Shown: positions 32,733 through 43,188 of the stretch, piece by piece | How the letters are laid out: the number at the start of each line of letters is the position of its first letter | How positions within the stretch are numbered: the stretch's first letter is position 1 | Source of the DNA: Clostridia bacterium | Lineage (GTDB): Bacteria; Bacillota; Clostridia; Oscillospirales; CAG-272 | Assembly: GCA_017456005.1 (NCBI GenBank) | Contig: JAFTLJ010000090.1 | Coordinates: 29,295 to 93,294 of the forward strand | DNA: 64,000 nt | Direction of reading: 5' to 3' | The notes under the pieces: generated by a model | What the model was told of the DNA's origin: nothing | What the model saw: only the letters and a program-made list of their open reading frames with translations | Databases searched by the model: none | Translations under genes and position numbers: made by a program

Positions 32733-33671
32733 TTATTGTTTTTTCGCGTTTTCTTCCTCTCGGGAAGGAGGGGTATCGCTATGAAGCTCGTAAAATTTCA
32801 TTATTTTTGCCAAGAGCTTGCTTACTTGCGATTTTGAAATAGGCGGCTGCATCATTTCGCCGAGCTCCTTTTGCGAAAGCTCGCAATTTTCCGCGCGTAG
32901 GGCGGCGAGCTCCTGCATCTGCGGCGGCATTTCTTCAAATTTGCCGTTTTTCTTAAGCTCTTCTATAGCTTCCTTTTGCGCTATTGCCACGCCCAAGGTC
33001 TTGCCGAGGTTGGCGACCTCGAAATTGGAGTGGCGGTTGGCTTGGTTGCGCATTTCTCGCAGGATCTGCTCGTTCATTATATCGAGCGCGGCTTTTGTGG
33101 CGCCGATGAACGTGAGAAAATCCTCTACCATGGCGCTTTCACGGTAGTAGATTATCTGGTTTGCTTTGCGCGCGGAGATCTTGGGCATGCCGATTTTTTC
33201 GGAAAGCAGAACAGCCGTATCCACGGCGAGGTCCGCGTGCGGTGTGGAAATTTCAAGATGATAATTATGCTCGGGCGAGTTTACGTAGCCTGCCGCGATA
33301 AACGCGCCGCGCACGTATGCCTTGGCGCATTTTTTGCAGGAGAAAAACGCCTTGTTTACCTTGTGTATGTTTTCGCGCCCGCCGTACAGCGCAAAAAGCT
33401 TTTCTATATCCTCTTTTTCTGTTATTTCCGTTTTGTAGGCGACGGTGCTTTTGTTTTCTTTAAACTCCGGCGTTGCCACCACGTCGGCGCAAACGAGCAA
33501 AAGGGAAGTGAATATATCGGAAACTTCGGGTGTTTCCGTTATGAATTTTACTCCGTTTTCGTCAAATGCCGTCGCGTAGGAAAGCATCGCGCGAAGCTGA
33601 GCCGAGGCGCAACAATCGTGCTCCGGAGGGAGAGAGGAAACAGAAGCTTTTGTATTGCCTGAAAAAGACAT
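32733..33671 (-). CDS. whiA: DNA-binding regulator WhiA
   Basis: 312 residues. An N-terminal degenerate homing-endonuclease-type region (CAKAYVRGAFIAAGYVNSPE, YHLEISTPHADLA) leads to the C-terminal HTH (LAALRAENCELSQKELGEMM, PPISKSQVSKLLAKI). WhiA controls sporulation in Streptomyces and division in Bacillus. In Firmicutes it normally follows rapZ and yvcK; here it follows murB directly with a 15-base gap. The gene ends 22 bases before the dnaE start. Confidence 0.92.
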   Translation of the reverse strand: MSFSGNTKASVSSLPPEHDCCASAQLRAMLSYATAFDENGVKFITETPEVSDIFTSLLLVCADVVATPEFKENKSTVAYKTEITEKEDIEKLFALYGGRENIHKVNKAFFSCKKCAKAYVRGAFIAAGYVNSPEHNYHLEISTPHADLAVDTAVLLSEKIGMPKISARKANQIIYYRESAMVEDFLTFIGATKAALDIMNEQILREMRNQANRHSNFEVANLGKTLGVAIAQKEAIEELKKNGKFEEMPPQMQELAALRAENCELSQKELGEMMQPPISKSQVSKLLAKIMKFYELHSDTPPSREEENAKKQ

Positions 33672-33686
33672 AATATACCCCTTTGT

Positions 33687-34589
33687 TTATTCTACATATA
33701 TGATTTCCGTTTCTAGCATAACGCCGAATTTTTCGGAAACGACTTTTTTTACTTTTTCTATGAGTGCGAGCACGTCGCCGGAAGTGGCGCCGCCTGCGTT
33801 TACTATGAAGCCTGCATGCTTTTCCGAAACCTGTGCTCCGCCTATTTTGAAGCCTTTAAGCCCAGCATCCTCTATGTATTTGCCCGAAAAACCAACGGCA
33901 GGGCGCTTGAAAACGCTGCCTGCGCTGGGCATGGAAAGCGGCTGGCTCGCTTTGCGTTTTTCCGTGTATTCCTTCATTTTCGCTTCTATTTCCTCGGCAG
34001 AGCCTCTTTTCAGCGCAAAAAGCGAGGAAAGCACGAGAAGCTCGCCGTTTTCAAATATGCTTTTGCGGTATCCGAACTCATGCTCGCTCGCGGAAAGGGT
34101 GAGTATTTCGCCCGTGCACATATTGAGGCAGGTGCTTTCCACAAGAATGTGGGAAATTTCGCCGCCGTGTGCGCCCGCATTCATATATACAGCACCGCCC
34201 ACGGTACCCGGTATGCCGAAAGCGAATTCCGCGCCCGAAAGCTCGTTTTTGAGCGCAAAATTGCAAAGAGAGGAAAGCTTTACGCCGCAGGAGGCGCGAA
34301 TATATTCGCCCTCTGCCGAAAGCTCTTTTATTTGACCCGTGAAAATAACAAGCCCCGAAACCCCATCGGAAGAAAAGAGCACGTTGGAGGCGTTGCCGAA
34401 AACGCGCACGCGGACATCGCACGATGAAGCGAACGAAAGAATGCGGCAAAGCTCATCTGCCGTTTTTGGAAATGCGGCAAACTCTGCCTTGCCGCCGATT
34501 TTGAAGGTGCTGTGGTTTGCAAGCGGATATGCCGCGTATGCTTCGCATATGCTTTTTAATTTATCGAAAAAAGTGTTATTACCAAACAT
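33687..34589 (-). CDS. murB: UDP-N-acetylenolpyruvoylglucosamine reductase MurB
   Basis: 300 residues from the ATG at 34589, chosen for GGAG six bases upstream over a TTG four codons before. FAD-site motifs: NHSTFKIGGKAE, VRVFGNASNVLFSSDG, GIPGTVGGAVYMNAGAHGGE. Catalytic SAGSVFKRP and a late EIIYVE are present; the layout is type II (no extra loop). It makes UDP-N-acetylmuramate in peptidoglycan synthesis. First gene of the murB-whiA-dnaE operon. Confidence 0.95.
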   Translation of the reverse strand: MFGNNTFFDKLKSICEAYAAYPLANHSTFKIGGKAEFAAFPKTADELCRILSFASSCDVRVRVFGNASNVLFSSDGVSGLVIFTGQIKELSAEGEYIRASCGVKLSSLCNFALKNELSGAEFAFGIPGTVGGAVYMNAGAHGGEISHILVESTCLNMCTGEILTLSASEHEFGYRKSIFENGELLVLSSLFALKRGSAEEIEAKMKEYTEKRKASQPLSMPSAGSVFKRPAVGFSGKYIEDAGLKGFKIGGAQVSEKHAGFIVNAGGATSGDVLALIEKVKKVVSEKFGVMLETEIIYVE

Positions 34590-34638
34590 AGAAAACTCCA
34601 AAAAGAATATTTGCGGGTGTTACGGTTATATAGTATAT

Positions 34639-34667
34639 ATTTTAACATAAATATTATGATTTGTCAT
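34639..34667 (-). promoter_or_regulatory. Promoter of the murB-whiA-dnaE operon
   Basis: On the minus strand ATGACA (complement of 34662-34667), 17-base spacer, TAAAAT (complement of 34639-34644). It lies 50 bases before the start. Confidence 0.65.
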
Positions 34668-34811
34668 TGATTTTGGGCGAAAAATATAAAAATATTTGCG
34701 CTCTTGCGTTTTTTTATTTTAGGCCGGGAAGAGAGGGAAAAAACTTTGTTTCGTTTCGCTGCAAGAGAGATTTATTTTGCAAAATTATAGACAAAATATT
34801 GCCGTGTGTGC

Positions 34812-34840
34812 TTGAAATTATCATATAAATAATATATAAT
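34812..34840 (+). promoter_or_regulatory. Promoter of the glycogen operon
   Basis: TTGAAA at 34812-34817, 17-base spacer, TATAAT at 34835-34840. It is the only clear promoter for the eight genes to 47667. The remainder of 34668-34811 is AT-rich with no feature I can name. Confidence 0.8.
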
Positions 34841-34895
34841 GATATTGTATATTGGGATAATGTATGAAAAAACGACGAATGGAGGAGTACAACTT

Positions 34896-36854
34896 ATGAA
34901 AACAGGAAAATCCGATGTTGCGGCATATCTTTATTGCCAAGGCACAAACACGTATTCATACGATTATTTGGGCGTTCACGTTTCCCGTGAAGGCGACATT
35001 TATAAATATGTTTTCCGCGTTTGGGCACCAAATGCATACAATGTGTTTGTCTGCGGAGATTTCAACGGCTGGAGCGATTCTTTGCCGATGGAAAAGGATG
35101 CGGATTCCGGTATATGGGAAACCGAAATAATAAGCTATGAATGCCTGGAAGGTTGCCGATATAAATATAAAATAGTCGGCAAAAACGGCACTCATATGAA
35201 GGCAGACCCATATGCTTTCTACTCTGAAACGCTTAAAAATACGGCTTCTGTTATATACGATATAAAAAAGCACGAATGGCACGATGAAATTTGGCGTGAA
35301 AATGCCGAAAAGCGCTTTACGAAAAACAGAGGCAGATTTTGCTCTGCCCCCGTTAATATCTACGAGATGCACCTTGCCTCTTGGAAAACGCGCGGCGGCA
35401 AAACCAACGTAGACGGCGATGCTTACCTTAATTACCGCGAAATAGCAGACGAGCTGGCACCGTATCTTTCCGATATGGGCTATACGCACGTGGAGCTTAT
35501 GCCGGTCATGGAGCACCCGTTCGACGGTTCCTGGGGCTACCAGGTTTGCGGCTACTATTCGCCGACATCGCGCTACGGCACACCTGCGGACTTTGTCTAC
35601 TTTGTAGACAAGCTGCACGCGCACGGTATAGGCGTTATTTTAGACTGGGTGCCCGCGCACTTCCCCAAGGACGAACACGGTCTTTACGAATTCGACGGCG
35701 ACCTGCTATACGAATACAAGGGTAAGGACAGAATGGAGCATAAGGGCTGGGGCACGCGCTGCTTCGACGTTGGCTATCCTGCGGTGCAATCCTTCCTTGT
35801 TTCCAATGCGCTTTTCTGGCTTCGCGAATATCACGTAGACGGCCTGCGCGTAGACGCTGTGGCGGCTATGCTCTACCTTGATTTCGACAAGGACCCCGGC
35901 GAGTGGATACCGAACGAATACGGCGACAACAAGAATTTGGAGGCGATAGCGTTTTTCCAGAAGCTCAATAAAGCTGTGTTTGCGGAATTCCCCTATACGT
36001 TTATGATAGCAGAGGAATCTGCCGATTGGAACAAGATAACAAAGCCTGTTCACGAGGGTGGGCTGGGATTTAACTTCAAATGGAATATGGGCTGGGCAAA
36101 CGACGTATACGAATACGTTCAGATAGACCCGTTTTTCCGCAAGGGAAGCCACACGAAGCTTACTTTCCCTATGATGTACGCTTTTACGGAAAACTATATA
36201 TTGCCTGTTTCGCACGACGAGGTCGTTCACGGTAAAAAATCGTTGCTCGACAAAATGTACGGCGAATATGATGAAAAATTCCCCGCAATGCGCGCGTTTT
36301 TGGCGTATATGATGACATTCCCGGGCAAAAAAATGATGTTTATGGGCACAGAATATGCTCCGTTCCGTGAATGGGACTATGAAAACCAGCTGGAATGGTT
36401 TATGCTTGATTACGAAAAGCACGCAAAAATGAAGCAATACGTAAAAGAGCTCAACCTGCTATACAAACGCTCGCCCGAGCTTTGGGAAATAGACGATTCG
36501 TGGGAAGGTTTCAAATGGATAGAGGCAAACCAAGAGGAGCTTAATGTTATTTCGTACAGACGAATAGACACAAAAGGAAACGAGCTTATAGTCGTTATAA
36601 ACTTTTCTCCCGAAAAAAGGGAAGAGTACACGGTGCGTGTGCCAAGACGCGGCGTGTATGAAGAAATATTTACCTCCGATAACCCCCGCTACGGCGGAGG
36701 CGGCGTGAGAAACGGCGTTTTTAAAGCTAAAAACGTAAAAATTGAAAATGATTTCTCGGCAGAGCTTAAAATAACCTTGCCGGCATACGGTGCGGTTGTT
36801 TTTAAGCGCAGACCGGAACTCACTATAGACAGTAATTTGATTCGGCACAGATAA
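34896..36854 (+). CDS. glgB: 1,4-alpha-glucan branching enzyme GlgB
   Basis: 652 residues from the ATG at 34896 (GGAGG upstream). A CBM48 domain (YVFRVWAPNAYNVFVCGDFN) precedes the GH13 barrel. Catalytic regions: DWVPAHF, GLRVDAVAAML with nucleophile Asp, a region with AEESADW carrying the acid Glu, and PVSHDEVVHGK. The C-terminal beta domain ends AYGAVVFKRR. It transfers alpha-1,4 segments to make alpha-1,6 branches in glycogen. First gene of the operon, 49 bases before glgC. Confidence 0.95.
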   Translation: MKTGKSDVAAYLYCQGTNTYSYDYLGVHVSREGDIYKYVFRVWAPNAYNVFVCGDFNGWSDSLPMEKDADSGIWETEIISYECLEGCRYKYKIVGKNGTHMKADPYAFYSETLKNTASVIYDIKKHEWHDEIWRENAEKRFTKNRGRFCSAPVNIYEMHLASWKTRGGKTNVDGDAYLNYREIADELAPYLSDMGYTHVELMPVMEHPFDGSWGYQVCGYYSPTSRYGTPADFVYFVDKLHAHGIGVILDWVPAHFPKDEHGLYEFDGDLLYEYKGKDRMEHKGWGTRCFDVGYPAVQSFLVSNALFWLREYHVDGLRVDAVAAMLYLDFDKDPGEWIPNEYGDNKNLEAIAFFQKLNKAVFAEFPYTFMIAEESADWNKITKPVHEGGLGFNFKWNMGWANDVYEYVQIDPFFRKGSHTKLTFPMMYAFTENYILPVSHDEVVHGKKSLLDKMYGEYDEKFPAMRAFLAYMMTFPGKKMMFMGTEYAPFREWDYENQLEWFMLDYEKHAKMKQYVKELNLLYKRSPELWEIDDSWEGFKWIEANQEELNVISYRRIDTKGNELIVVINFSPEKREEYTVRVPRRGVYEEIFTSDNPRYGGGGVRNGVFKAKNVKIENDFSAELKITLPAYGAVVFKRRPELTIDSNLIRHR

Positions 36855-36903
36855 ATTTTGCAAAAAATAGCAAACGAAAATATGAAAGCGAGGAAAATTA
36901 TTT

Positions 36904-38091
36904 ATGTACAGAAAAAAAGAATGTATCGCAATGCTTTTGGCGGGCGGACAGGGCAGCCGACTTTATGCTTTGACAGAAAAAACGGCAAAACCTGCCGTGC
37001 CCTTTGGCGGTAAATACAGAATTATAGACTTCCCGATGTCTAACTGCGTAAACTCCGGTATAGACACGGTAGGCGTGCTTACCCAATATCAGCCCCTCGT
37101 GCTAAATGAATACATAGGCAACGGCGAGCCATGGGACCTTGACCGCACACGCGGCGGTGTTATGGTATTGCCCCCTTACCAAGGAAAATCCTCTTCCGAT
37201 TGGTATCGCGGCACGGCAAACGCCATTTACCAGAACATCAATTTTATAGAGCGTTACTCCCCCGAATATACGCTTATCCTTTCGGGCGACCATATCTATA
37301 AAATGGACTACAACAAGATGCTCAAAGCCCATAAGCAGAACGGCGCGGACTGCACTATAGCGGTTCTCAAGGTTCCTATGGAAGAGGCATCCCGTTTCGG
37401 TATACTTAACACGAACGAGGACGGCAGCATCTATGAATTTGAAGAAAAGCCGAAAAAACCGAAGAGCAACAATGCTTCCATGGGCATCTACATCTTCAAC
37501 ACAAAAGCACTTATAGAGTACCTCAAAGCCGATGAAGCGGACGAAAGCTCCAGCAACGACTTCGGAAAAAATATAATTCCCGCAATGCTGGCAGACGGTA
37601 AAAAAATGTACGCTTACCTCTTTGAAGGCTACTGGAAAGACGTTGGTACGATAGAGAGCCTTTGGGAAGCAAACATGGATCTGCTTGGCAGAAACCCTGC
37701 CTTCAACCTCTACGACAAGCGCTGGCGCATTTTCTACCGCAACAATGCAGAGCCGCCGCATAAGATAGGCTCGATGGGCAAGGTTGTGAATTCCATGCTC
37801 ACAGAGGGCTGTGTAGTTAACGGCGAGGTTGTAAACTCCGTGCTTTCCAACAGCGTAAAAGTGGAAGAGGGCGCGTGTGTTAAGGACTGTGTGATCTTCG
37901 GCAACGTTACAATTAAAAAGGGCGCGAAAGTAGAATATGCTATTATAGACCACGATTGTGTTATAGAAGAAAATGCTACAGTGGGCGCAAGCCGCGAAGC
38001 GGGCAACAAAATAGCTGTGCTCGGTGCAGGCTACGTGGTAGAAGCGGGCGCTACGGTTGAACCCGGCGCTATGTGCGAAGCGAAGAAATAA
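36904..38091 (+). CDS. glgC: Glucose-1-phosphate adenylyltransferase GlgC
   Basis: 395 residues. The nucleotide loop [26 protein letters not shown] is intact, with [34 protein letters not shown] and a left-handed helix C-terminus ([15 protein letters not shown]). It makes ADP-glucose from ATP and glucose-1-phosphate, the committed step. In Firmicutes such enzymes work with GlgD, which is encoded next, 15 bases away. Confidence 0.96.
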   Translation: MYRKKECIAMLLAGGQGSRLYALTEKTAKPAVPFGGKYRIIDFPMSNCVNSGIDTVGVLTQYQPLVLNEYIGNGEPWDLDRTRGGVMVLPPYQGKSSSDWYRGTANAIYQNINFIERYSPEYTLILSGDHIYKMDYNKMLKAHKQNGADCTIAVLKVPMEEASRFGILNTNEDGSIYEFEEKPKKPKSNNASMGIYIFNTKALIEYLKADEADESSSNDFGKNIIPAMLADGKKMYAYLFEGYWKDVGTIESLWEANMDLLGRNPAFNLYDKRWRIFYRNNAEPPHKIGSMGKVVNSMLTEGCVVNGEVVNSVLSNSVKVEEGACVKDCVIFGNVTIKKGAKVEYAIIDHDCVIEENATVGASREAGNKIAVLGAGYVVEAGATVEPGAMCEAKK

Positions 38092-38106
38092 GGAGGAGAA
38101 CGTAAT

Positions 38107-39240
38107 ATGTCAGCAATAGGTATAATTTTTTCCAATATTCACGATAGAAGCGTTTCCGAGCTCACCAGAGTTCGCACGATGGCTTCCATCCCTTACGGAT
38201 GCAGATACAGACTTATAGACTTTGCGCTTTCCAATATGGTTAACGCCGGTATAAGCACTATAGACGTTATCACACACTACAATTACCAATCGCTTATGGA
38301 CCATATCGGTACGGGTAAGGACTGGGATATGGCGCGCAGAAGCGGCGGTATTAAAATTTTGCCCCCATATATTTCCGCGTTCGCAAATAACCAAAACGAG
38401 CTTTATCACACGCGCCTGGAAGCGCTGAAGAGCATAAACCACTTCATCGCTGGTATGACGGAAGATTACGTCGTAATGGCAGACTGCGACGTTATCTGCA
38501 ACATAGATTTGAGCGATATGATAAATGCCCATATCGAAAGCGGTGCGGAAATGACGTTCGCCGTTCAGAAAAAGACTCTTACAAAAGAAGTAGCCAGAAG
38601 AAATACGCTTATGAAAGCCGATGAAACGGGCAGAATTATAGATATTTCCGCAAAACCCAACAATTTTGATGGCGAAGCGGATATGTGCCTTAATATCATC
38701 GTTGCGAGCAGAAGATACCTTCAGCAGATGGTGCTCGATGCTATTGCACACGACTACAAGAGCCTTACGAAAGATATTCTTATCAAAACTCTCGACAGAC
38801 GTATCTATAAGATTTACAGATACGAAGGCTATTCCGCAGAAATTTCCTCTCTCGAAGAATATTATGCACACAGTATGGCACTGCTTGCAGACCCAGATAA
38901 ATACGATTCTCTCTTTAACATAGAGGAACGCCCCATCTTTACAAAGGTACGCAACTCTCCCCCTACATACTACAGCGAAACTTCCGATGTGAAAAACTCG
39001 CTTATCGCAGACGGCTGCATTATCGACGGTACGGTTGAAAACTGCATTCTATTCCGCGGTGTGCGCGTAGGAAAGGGCGCTGTTGTTAAAAACTCTATCC
39101 TTTTCCAGGATACATTCGTTGGCGACAACGTTTCTCTCAACTGCGTGATTTCCGACAAAAACGTTGTAATTCACGAGGGTATAACGCTTTCCGGCGCACC
39201 CACTCTTCCTTTCTACCTTGAGAAGAGAAAAATGATTTAA
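38107..39240 (+). CDS. glgD: GlgD, non-catalytic ADP-glucose pyrophosphorylase subunit
   Basis: 377 residues of the same fold as GlgC, but the nucleotide loop is lost: the start reads SAIGIIFSNIHDRSVSELT instead of GGxGxRL. SNMVNAGISTIDVITHYNYQ and the beta-helix end (NSLIADGCIIDGTVENCIL) are GlgD type. GlgD raises the activity of GlgC in a heteromeric complex; that is known for Bacillus and is inferred here. The ribosome site is AAGGAGGAGA. Confidence 0.94.
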   Translation: MSAIGIIFSNIHDRSVSELTRVRTMASIPYGCRYRLIDFALSNMVNAGISTIDVITHYNYQSLMDHIGTGKDWDMARRSGGIKILPPYISAFANNQNELYHTRLEALKSINHFIAGMTEDYVVMADCDVICNIDLSDMINAHIESGAEMTFAVQKKTLTKEVARRNTLMKADETGRIIDISAKPNNFDGEADMCLNIIVASRRYLQQMVLDAIAHDYKSLTKDILIKTLDRRIYKIYRYEGYSAEISSLEEYYAHSMALLADPDKYDSLFNIEERPIFTKVRNSPPTYYSETSDVKNSLIADGCIIDGTVENCILFRGVRVGKGAVVKNSILFQDTFVGDNVSLNCVISDKNVVIHEGITLSGAPTLPFYLEKRKMI

Positions 39241-39265
39241 TTTTTGCAGGAGGTGTATAATAATT

Positions 39266-40699
39266 ATGAAGAAAATACTTTTTGCAGGCTCCGAGGCTAT
39301 GCCTTTCGGTGCCACGGGCGGTCTTGGCGACGTACTCGGCGCGCTTCCCCCTGCGCTTGCCGCTGTTCACCCCGATTGGGATATAAGAGTGGTTATGCCC
39401 CTTTACGCACAGGTTGGCGAAGAGTGGCGCGCAAAAATGACTCTCGAAAAGAGCATAAGAGTAACGCTTGCTTGGCGCGAGCAGTACTGCGGTATCTTTT
39501 CGCTTGACCATAAGGGCGTGAAATATTATTTTATAGATAACGAATACTATTTTAAGCGCACTGCACTCTATGGATTCTTTGACGACGCGGAAAGATTTGC
39601 ATTTTTCTCCCGTGCGGTGCTCGACCTTATGGACGTTATGGATTTCTTCCCCGATGTGCTCCACGCGAACGATTGGCAGACAGCCCTTTCCGTTATCGTG
39701 CTCAAGGAAGAACGCGCACACCTGCCCGGATACAAAGACGTTAAAGCTGTTTACACCATCCACAATATAGATTACCAGGGCGTTTACAGCCTGGATATAT
39801 TAAACGACGTATTCGGTATGGATGAAGAAAAGGCTTCCATAGTTGAATACAGCGGCGCGCTCAACCTTACAAAAGGTGCTATAGTTTGCGCTGATTTCGT
39901 TACAACCGTAAGCCCACAGTATTCCAAAGAAATTCAAACGGAATTTTTCTCCCACGGCTTGCACCATATTATAAACCAGTACAGCTTCAAGATAGGCGGT
40001 ATTATAAACGGTATCGACGAGGCTGCATACGACCCGAGAATGGACGCGGATATTCCCGCTACGTTCTCTGCAGAGGCGCTCGAGGGCAAAAAAGCCGACA
40101 AAGAAGCGCTCCAGCGCGAATTCGGCTTGGAGCTCCGCCCCGACGTACCTGTTATTGCAATGGTTTCGCGCCTTGCAGAGCACAAGGGCATTGACCTCGT
40201 TTGTGCTATTGCAGACGAACTTATGAACGACGACGTTCAGTTTGTGCTTCTCGGCACGGGCGACGCAGGCTTTGAAGCGTTCTTTGAAGAATTCGGTGCG
40301 CGCCACCCGGGCAAAGCGGGCATACGCCTTGCCTATAACCGCAAGCTTTCCAAGCTCATTTATGCCGGTGCGGATATGTTCCTGATGCCTTCCAAATCGG
40401 AGGCGTGCGGCCTTGCGCAGATGATAGCTTCCCGCTACGGTACTGTGCCGATAGTTCGCGAAACCGGCGGTCTTTACGACACGATAAAGCCCTATTCTTG
40501 GGACAGAAGCGGTAACGGCTTCACTTTTGCCGCATATAATGCATATGATATGCTTTATGTTATAAGAGAGGCAGAGGGCGTTTACCGTGACAAGGAAAAT
40601 TGGGAAAACCTTGTCGCTAAAATTATGAAAATAGACTTTTCGTGGAATACCTCCGCAGGTAAATATGCGGCGCTCTACGAAAGGGTTTCCCGGAGCTGA
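39266..40699 (+). CDS. glgA: Glycogen synthase GlgA (ADP-glucose type, GT5)
   Basis: 477 residues, start ATG with AGGAGG about ten bases upstream. GT5 domains: an N-terminal glycogen-binding Rossmann fold (ILFAGSEAMPFGATGGLGDV), HANDWQTAL, then AMVSRLAEHKGIDLV and PSKSEACGLAQMIASRYGT with the nucleophilic Glu. The usual Lys of the KTGGL loop is Ala here (ATGGL), as in a number of clostridial GlgA proteins. It extends alpha-1,4 chains using ADP-glucose. Confidence 0.95.
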   Translation: MKKILFAGSEAMPFGATGGLGDVLGALPPALAAVHPDWDIRVVMPLYAQVGEEWRAKMTLEKSIRVTLAWREQYCGIFSLDHKGVKYYFIDNEYYFKRTALYGFFDDAERFAFFSRAVLDLMDVMDFFPDVLHANDWQTALSVIVLKEERAHLPGYKDVKAVYTIHNIDYQGVYSLDILNDVFGMDEEKASIVEYSGALNLTKGAIVCADFVTTVSPQYSKEIQTEFFSHGLHHIINQYSFKIGGIINGIDEAAYDPRMDADIPATFSAEALEGKKADKEALQREFGLELRPDVPVIAMVSRLAEHKGIDLVCAIADELMNDDVQFVLLGTGDAGFEAFFEEFGARHPGKAGIRLAYNRKLSKLIYAGADMFLMPSKSEACGLAQMIASRYGTVPIVRETGGLYDTIKPYSWDRSGNGFTFAAYNAYDMLYVIREAEGVYRDKENWENLVAKIMKIDFSWNTSAGKYAALYERVSRS

Positions 40700-40754
40700 T
40701 AAACCCAGATATTTTTAGTTCGGCTCCTCAAAAGCAACAAATTCGGAGGACAAA

Positions 40755-43181
40755 ATGGTAGATACAACCAAACAGCAGAAAATAAAGGAAGCTCTGGAAA
40801 ATAAGCTTTCACGTTACTTCGGCGTGGCGGCAGACGACGCTTCCAAAGAACAGGTTTACAAAGCGGTAATACTTACTGTTAAGGATATGCTCACAAGCGG
40901 CAGAAGCGCTTACCGCAAAGCAATGAAAAATGATAAAGCAAAGCGTGTTTATTACCTTTGCATGGAGTTCCTGATAGGACCTTCGCTCCGCAACAACCTG
41001 CGCAACCTCGGCGTTGCGGAAGAGTATGCGGAGGTGCTCGGCGCTATGGGCTACGACATCAACGAAATATACACGATGGACCGCGACCCGGGGCTCGGCA
41101 ACGGCGGCCTCGGCAGACTCGCGGCGTGCTTTATGGACTCTCTTACAACGCTCGATTACCCTGCAACGGGCTTCTCCCTTTGCTATGAATACGGTCTTTT
41201 CAAGCAGAAGATCATAGATGGCGATCAGGTTGAAATGCCCGACGTATGGATGCCCTCGGGCGAGGGCTGGCTCGTGCCCAGAACGGACAAAACTTTTGCG
41301 GTTCGCTTCGGCGGCAAGCTTTCCGAAAGATGGGAAGACGACCACCTCAATATCGTTCACACAGACTACGACGAGGTTCAAGCTGTGCCTTACGATATGA
41401 TGATATCCGGCTACGACAGCTTTGCTGTCAATAACCTCCGTCTCTGGAAGGCACACGATATCACAAACTTTAATATGAAGTTGTTTACACAGGGCCAGTA
41501 TATGCAGGCTGTTAAACAGAATACAGACGCGGAAACGATAACAAAAGTTCTTTATCCTTCCGACGACCATATGGAAGGTAAGATCCTTCGCCTCAACCAG
41601 CAGTATTTCCTTGTTTCCGCTTCTCTTCAGAATATCATTGCGGACCACCTTGCTGTTTACGGTAATCTTTCCAATTTTGCAGAGAAGAACTCTATCCATA
41701 TAAACGATACACACCCTGCGCTCTGCATTCCCGAGCTTATGAGAATTTTTATGGACACTTACTCCTTCTCTTGGGAAAGCGCTTGGGATATTGTTACAAA
41801 CACTGTTTCCTATACGAACCACACCGTGCTTCCCGAAGCGCTTGAATGCTGGAACGAGGACCTCTTCCGCTTGCGCTTGCCGAGAATCCACCAGATCGTT
41901 TGCGAAATAAACCGCCGCTTCTGCGCGGACCTTTGGAACCTCTACCCCGGCGACTGGGACAGAATTTCCCGCATGTCTATTATCGCAAACGGCAGTGTGA
42001 GAATGGCGAACCTTTCCGTTGTGGGCTCACACACGACAAACGGTGTTTCTGCGCTCCACAGCGAAATTCTTAAGCAGACAGTCTTCCACGACTTCTACAA
42101 GATGACACCCGATAAATTTACAAACGTTACAAACGGTATTGCTCACCGCCGCTGGCTCTGCTTCTCTAACCCCGAGCTTGCAAAGCTTCTCGACGAAACG
42201 ATAGGCGCGGATTACCGCAAAAATCCGCAGGCGCTTTCTGCTTTTGCGAAATATGTAAGCGATGCACAGGTTATCGACGAGCTCCGCGCAATAAAGCACC
42301 ACAACAAAGAAAGATTTGCGCAGAAATACCGTAGCGTAACAGGCGGCGCTATCGATACGCACGCTATTTTCGACGTTCAAGTTAAGCGTATGCACGAATA
42401 TAAGCGTCAGCTTCTCAACGTGCTCAAGATCGTTTCACTCTACGACGAACTTCTTGCAAACCCCGACCTCGATATTAAGCCCCAGACGTTTATTTTCGGC
42501 GGTAAAGCCGCACCCGGCTATTACTTCGCAAAAGAGATAATCAAGCTTATCTGGTGCCTCGGCAAGGATATAGAAAAGCATCCGAAAATACGCGAAAAGC
42601 TCCGCGTTATCTACCTGGAGGATTACAACGTAAGCACGGCAGAGATCCTTATGCCCGCGACGGACATTTCCGAACAGATCTCGCTGGCAGGCAAGGAAGC
42701 CTCCGGTACGGGCTGTATGAAGTTTATGATAAACGGTGCGCTCACGCTCGGCACGCTCGACGGCGCTAACGTTGAAATGGCAGAGGCTGTGGGCAGAGAT
42801 AATATCTACATCTTCGGCCTCACGGCGGAGGAAGTAGACGACCTCTGGAAGCGCGGCTACAACTCCATGCTCTATTACAAAACAAACACAAGGCTCAAGG
42901 CGACGATCGACCGCATTGCCAAGGGCTTTAACGGCGAAGACTTTACAAACATTGTAAACTACTTCCTCGGCAACGGCAGAATTGCAGACCCGTATATGTG
43001 CCTTGCAGACTTTGAATCTTACGTTAAAACAGCTCAGACAGCGGTGGACGATTATTCCGACAGAGAAACGTGGACAAAACGCTCGCTTCTCAATATCGCC
43101 GCTGCTGGCAGATTTGCTTCCGACAGAAGCATTGGCGAATATGCCGAAAACATTTGGAACCTTAAACCGGTAAAGGAATGA
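40755..43181 (+). CDS. glgP: Glycogen phosphorylase (GT35)
   Basis: 808 residues, full length. The pyridoxal phosphate site is seen in EASGTGCMKFMINGALTLGT with the lysine after Met. DRDPGLGNGGLGRLAACFMDS and NDTHPALCIPELMR are family blocks. It releases glucose-1-phosphate from glycogen chains, opposing GlgA in the same operon. The N-terminus is short, without the regulatory phosphorylation segment of animal enzymes. A GGAGGA site precedes the ATG. Confidence 0.96.
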   Translation: MVDTTKQQKIKEALENKLSRYFGVAADDASKEQVYKAVILTVKDMLTSGRSAYRKAMKNDKAKRVYYLCMEFLIGPSLRNNLRNLGVAEEYAEVLGAMGYDINEIYTMDRDPGLGNGGLGRLAACFMDSLTTLDYPATGFSLCYEYGLFKQKIIDGDQVEMPDVWMPSGEGWLVPRTDKTFAVRFGGKLSERWEDDHLNIVHTDYDEVQAVPYDMMISGYDSFAVNNLRLWKAHDITNFNMKLFTQGQYMQAVKQNTDAETITKVLYPSDDHMEGKILRLNQQYFLVSASLQNIIADHLAVYGNLSNFAEKNSIHINDTHPALCIPELMRIFMDTYSFSWESAWDIVTNTVSYTNHTVLPEALECWNEDLFRLRLPRIHQIVCEINRRFCADLWNLYPGDWDRISRMSIIANGSVRMANLSVVGSHTTNGVSALHSEILKQTVFHDFYKMTPDKFTNVTNGIAHRRWLCFSNPELAKLLDETIGADYRKNPQALSAFAKYVSDAQVIDELRAIKHHNKERFAQKYRSVTGGAIDTHAIFDVQVKRMHEYKRQLLNVLKIVSLYDELLANPDLDIKPQTFIFGGKAAPGYYFAKEIIKLIWCLGKDIEKHPKIREKLRVIYLEDYNVSTAEILMPATDISEQISLAGKEASGTGCMKFMINGALTLGTLDGANVEMAEAVGRDNIYIFGLTAEEVDDLWKRGYNSMLYYKTNTRLKATIDRIAKGFNGEDFTNIVNYFLGNGRIADPYMCLADFESYVKTAQTAVDDYSDRETWTKRSLLNIAAAGRFASDRSIGEYAENIWNLKPVKE

Positions 43182-43188
43182 CTTTATT

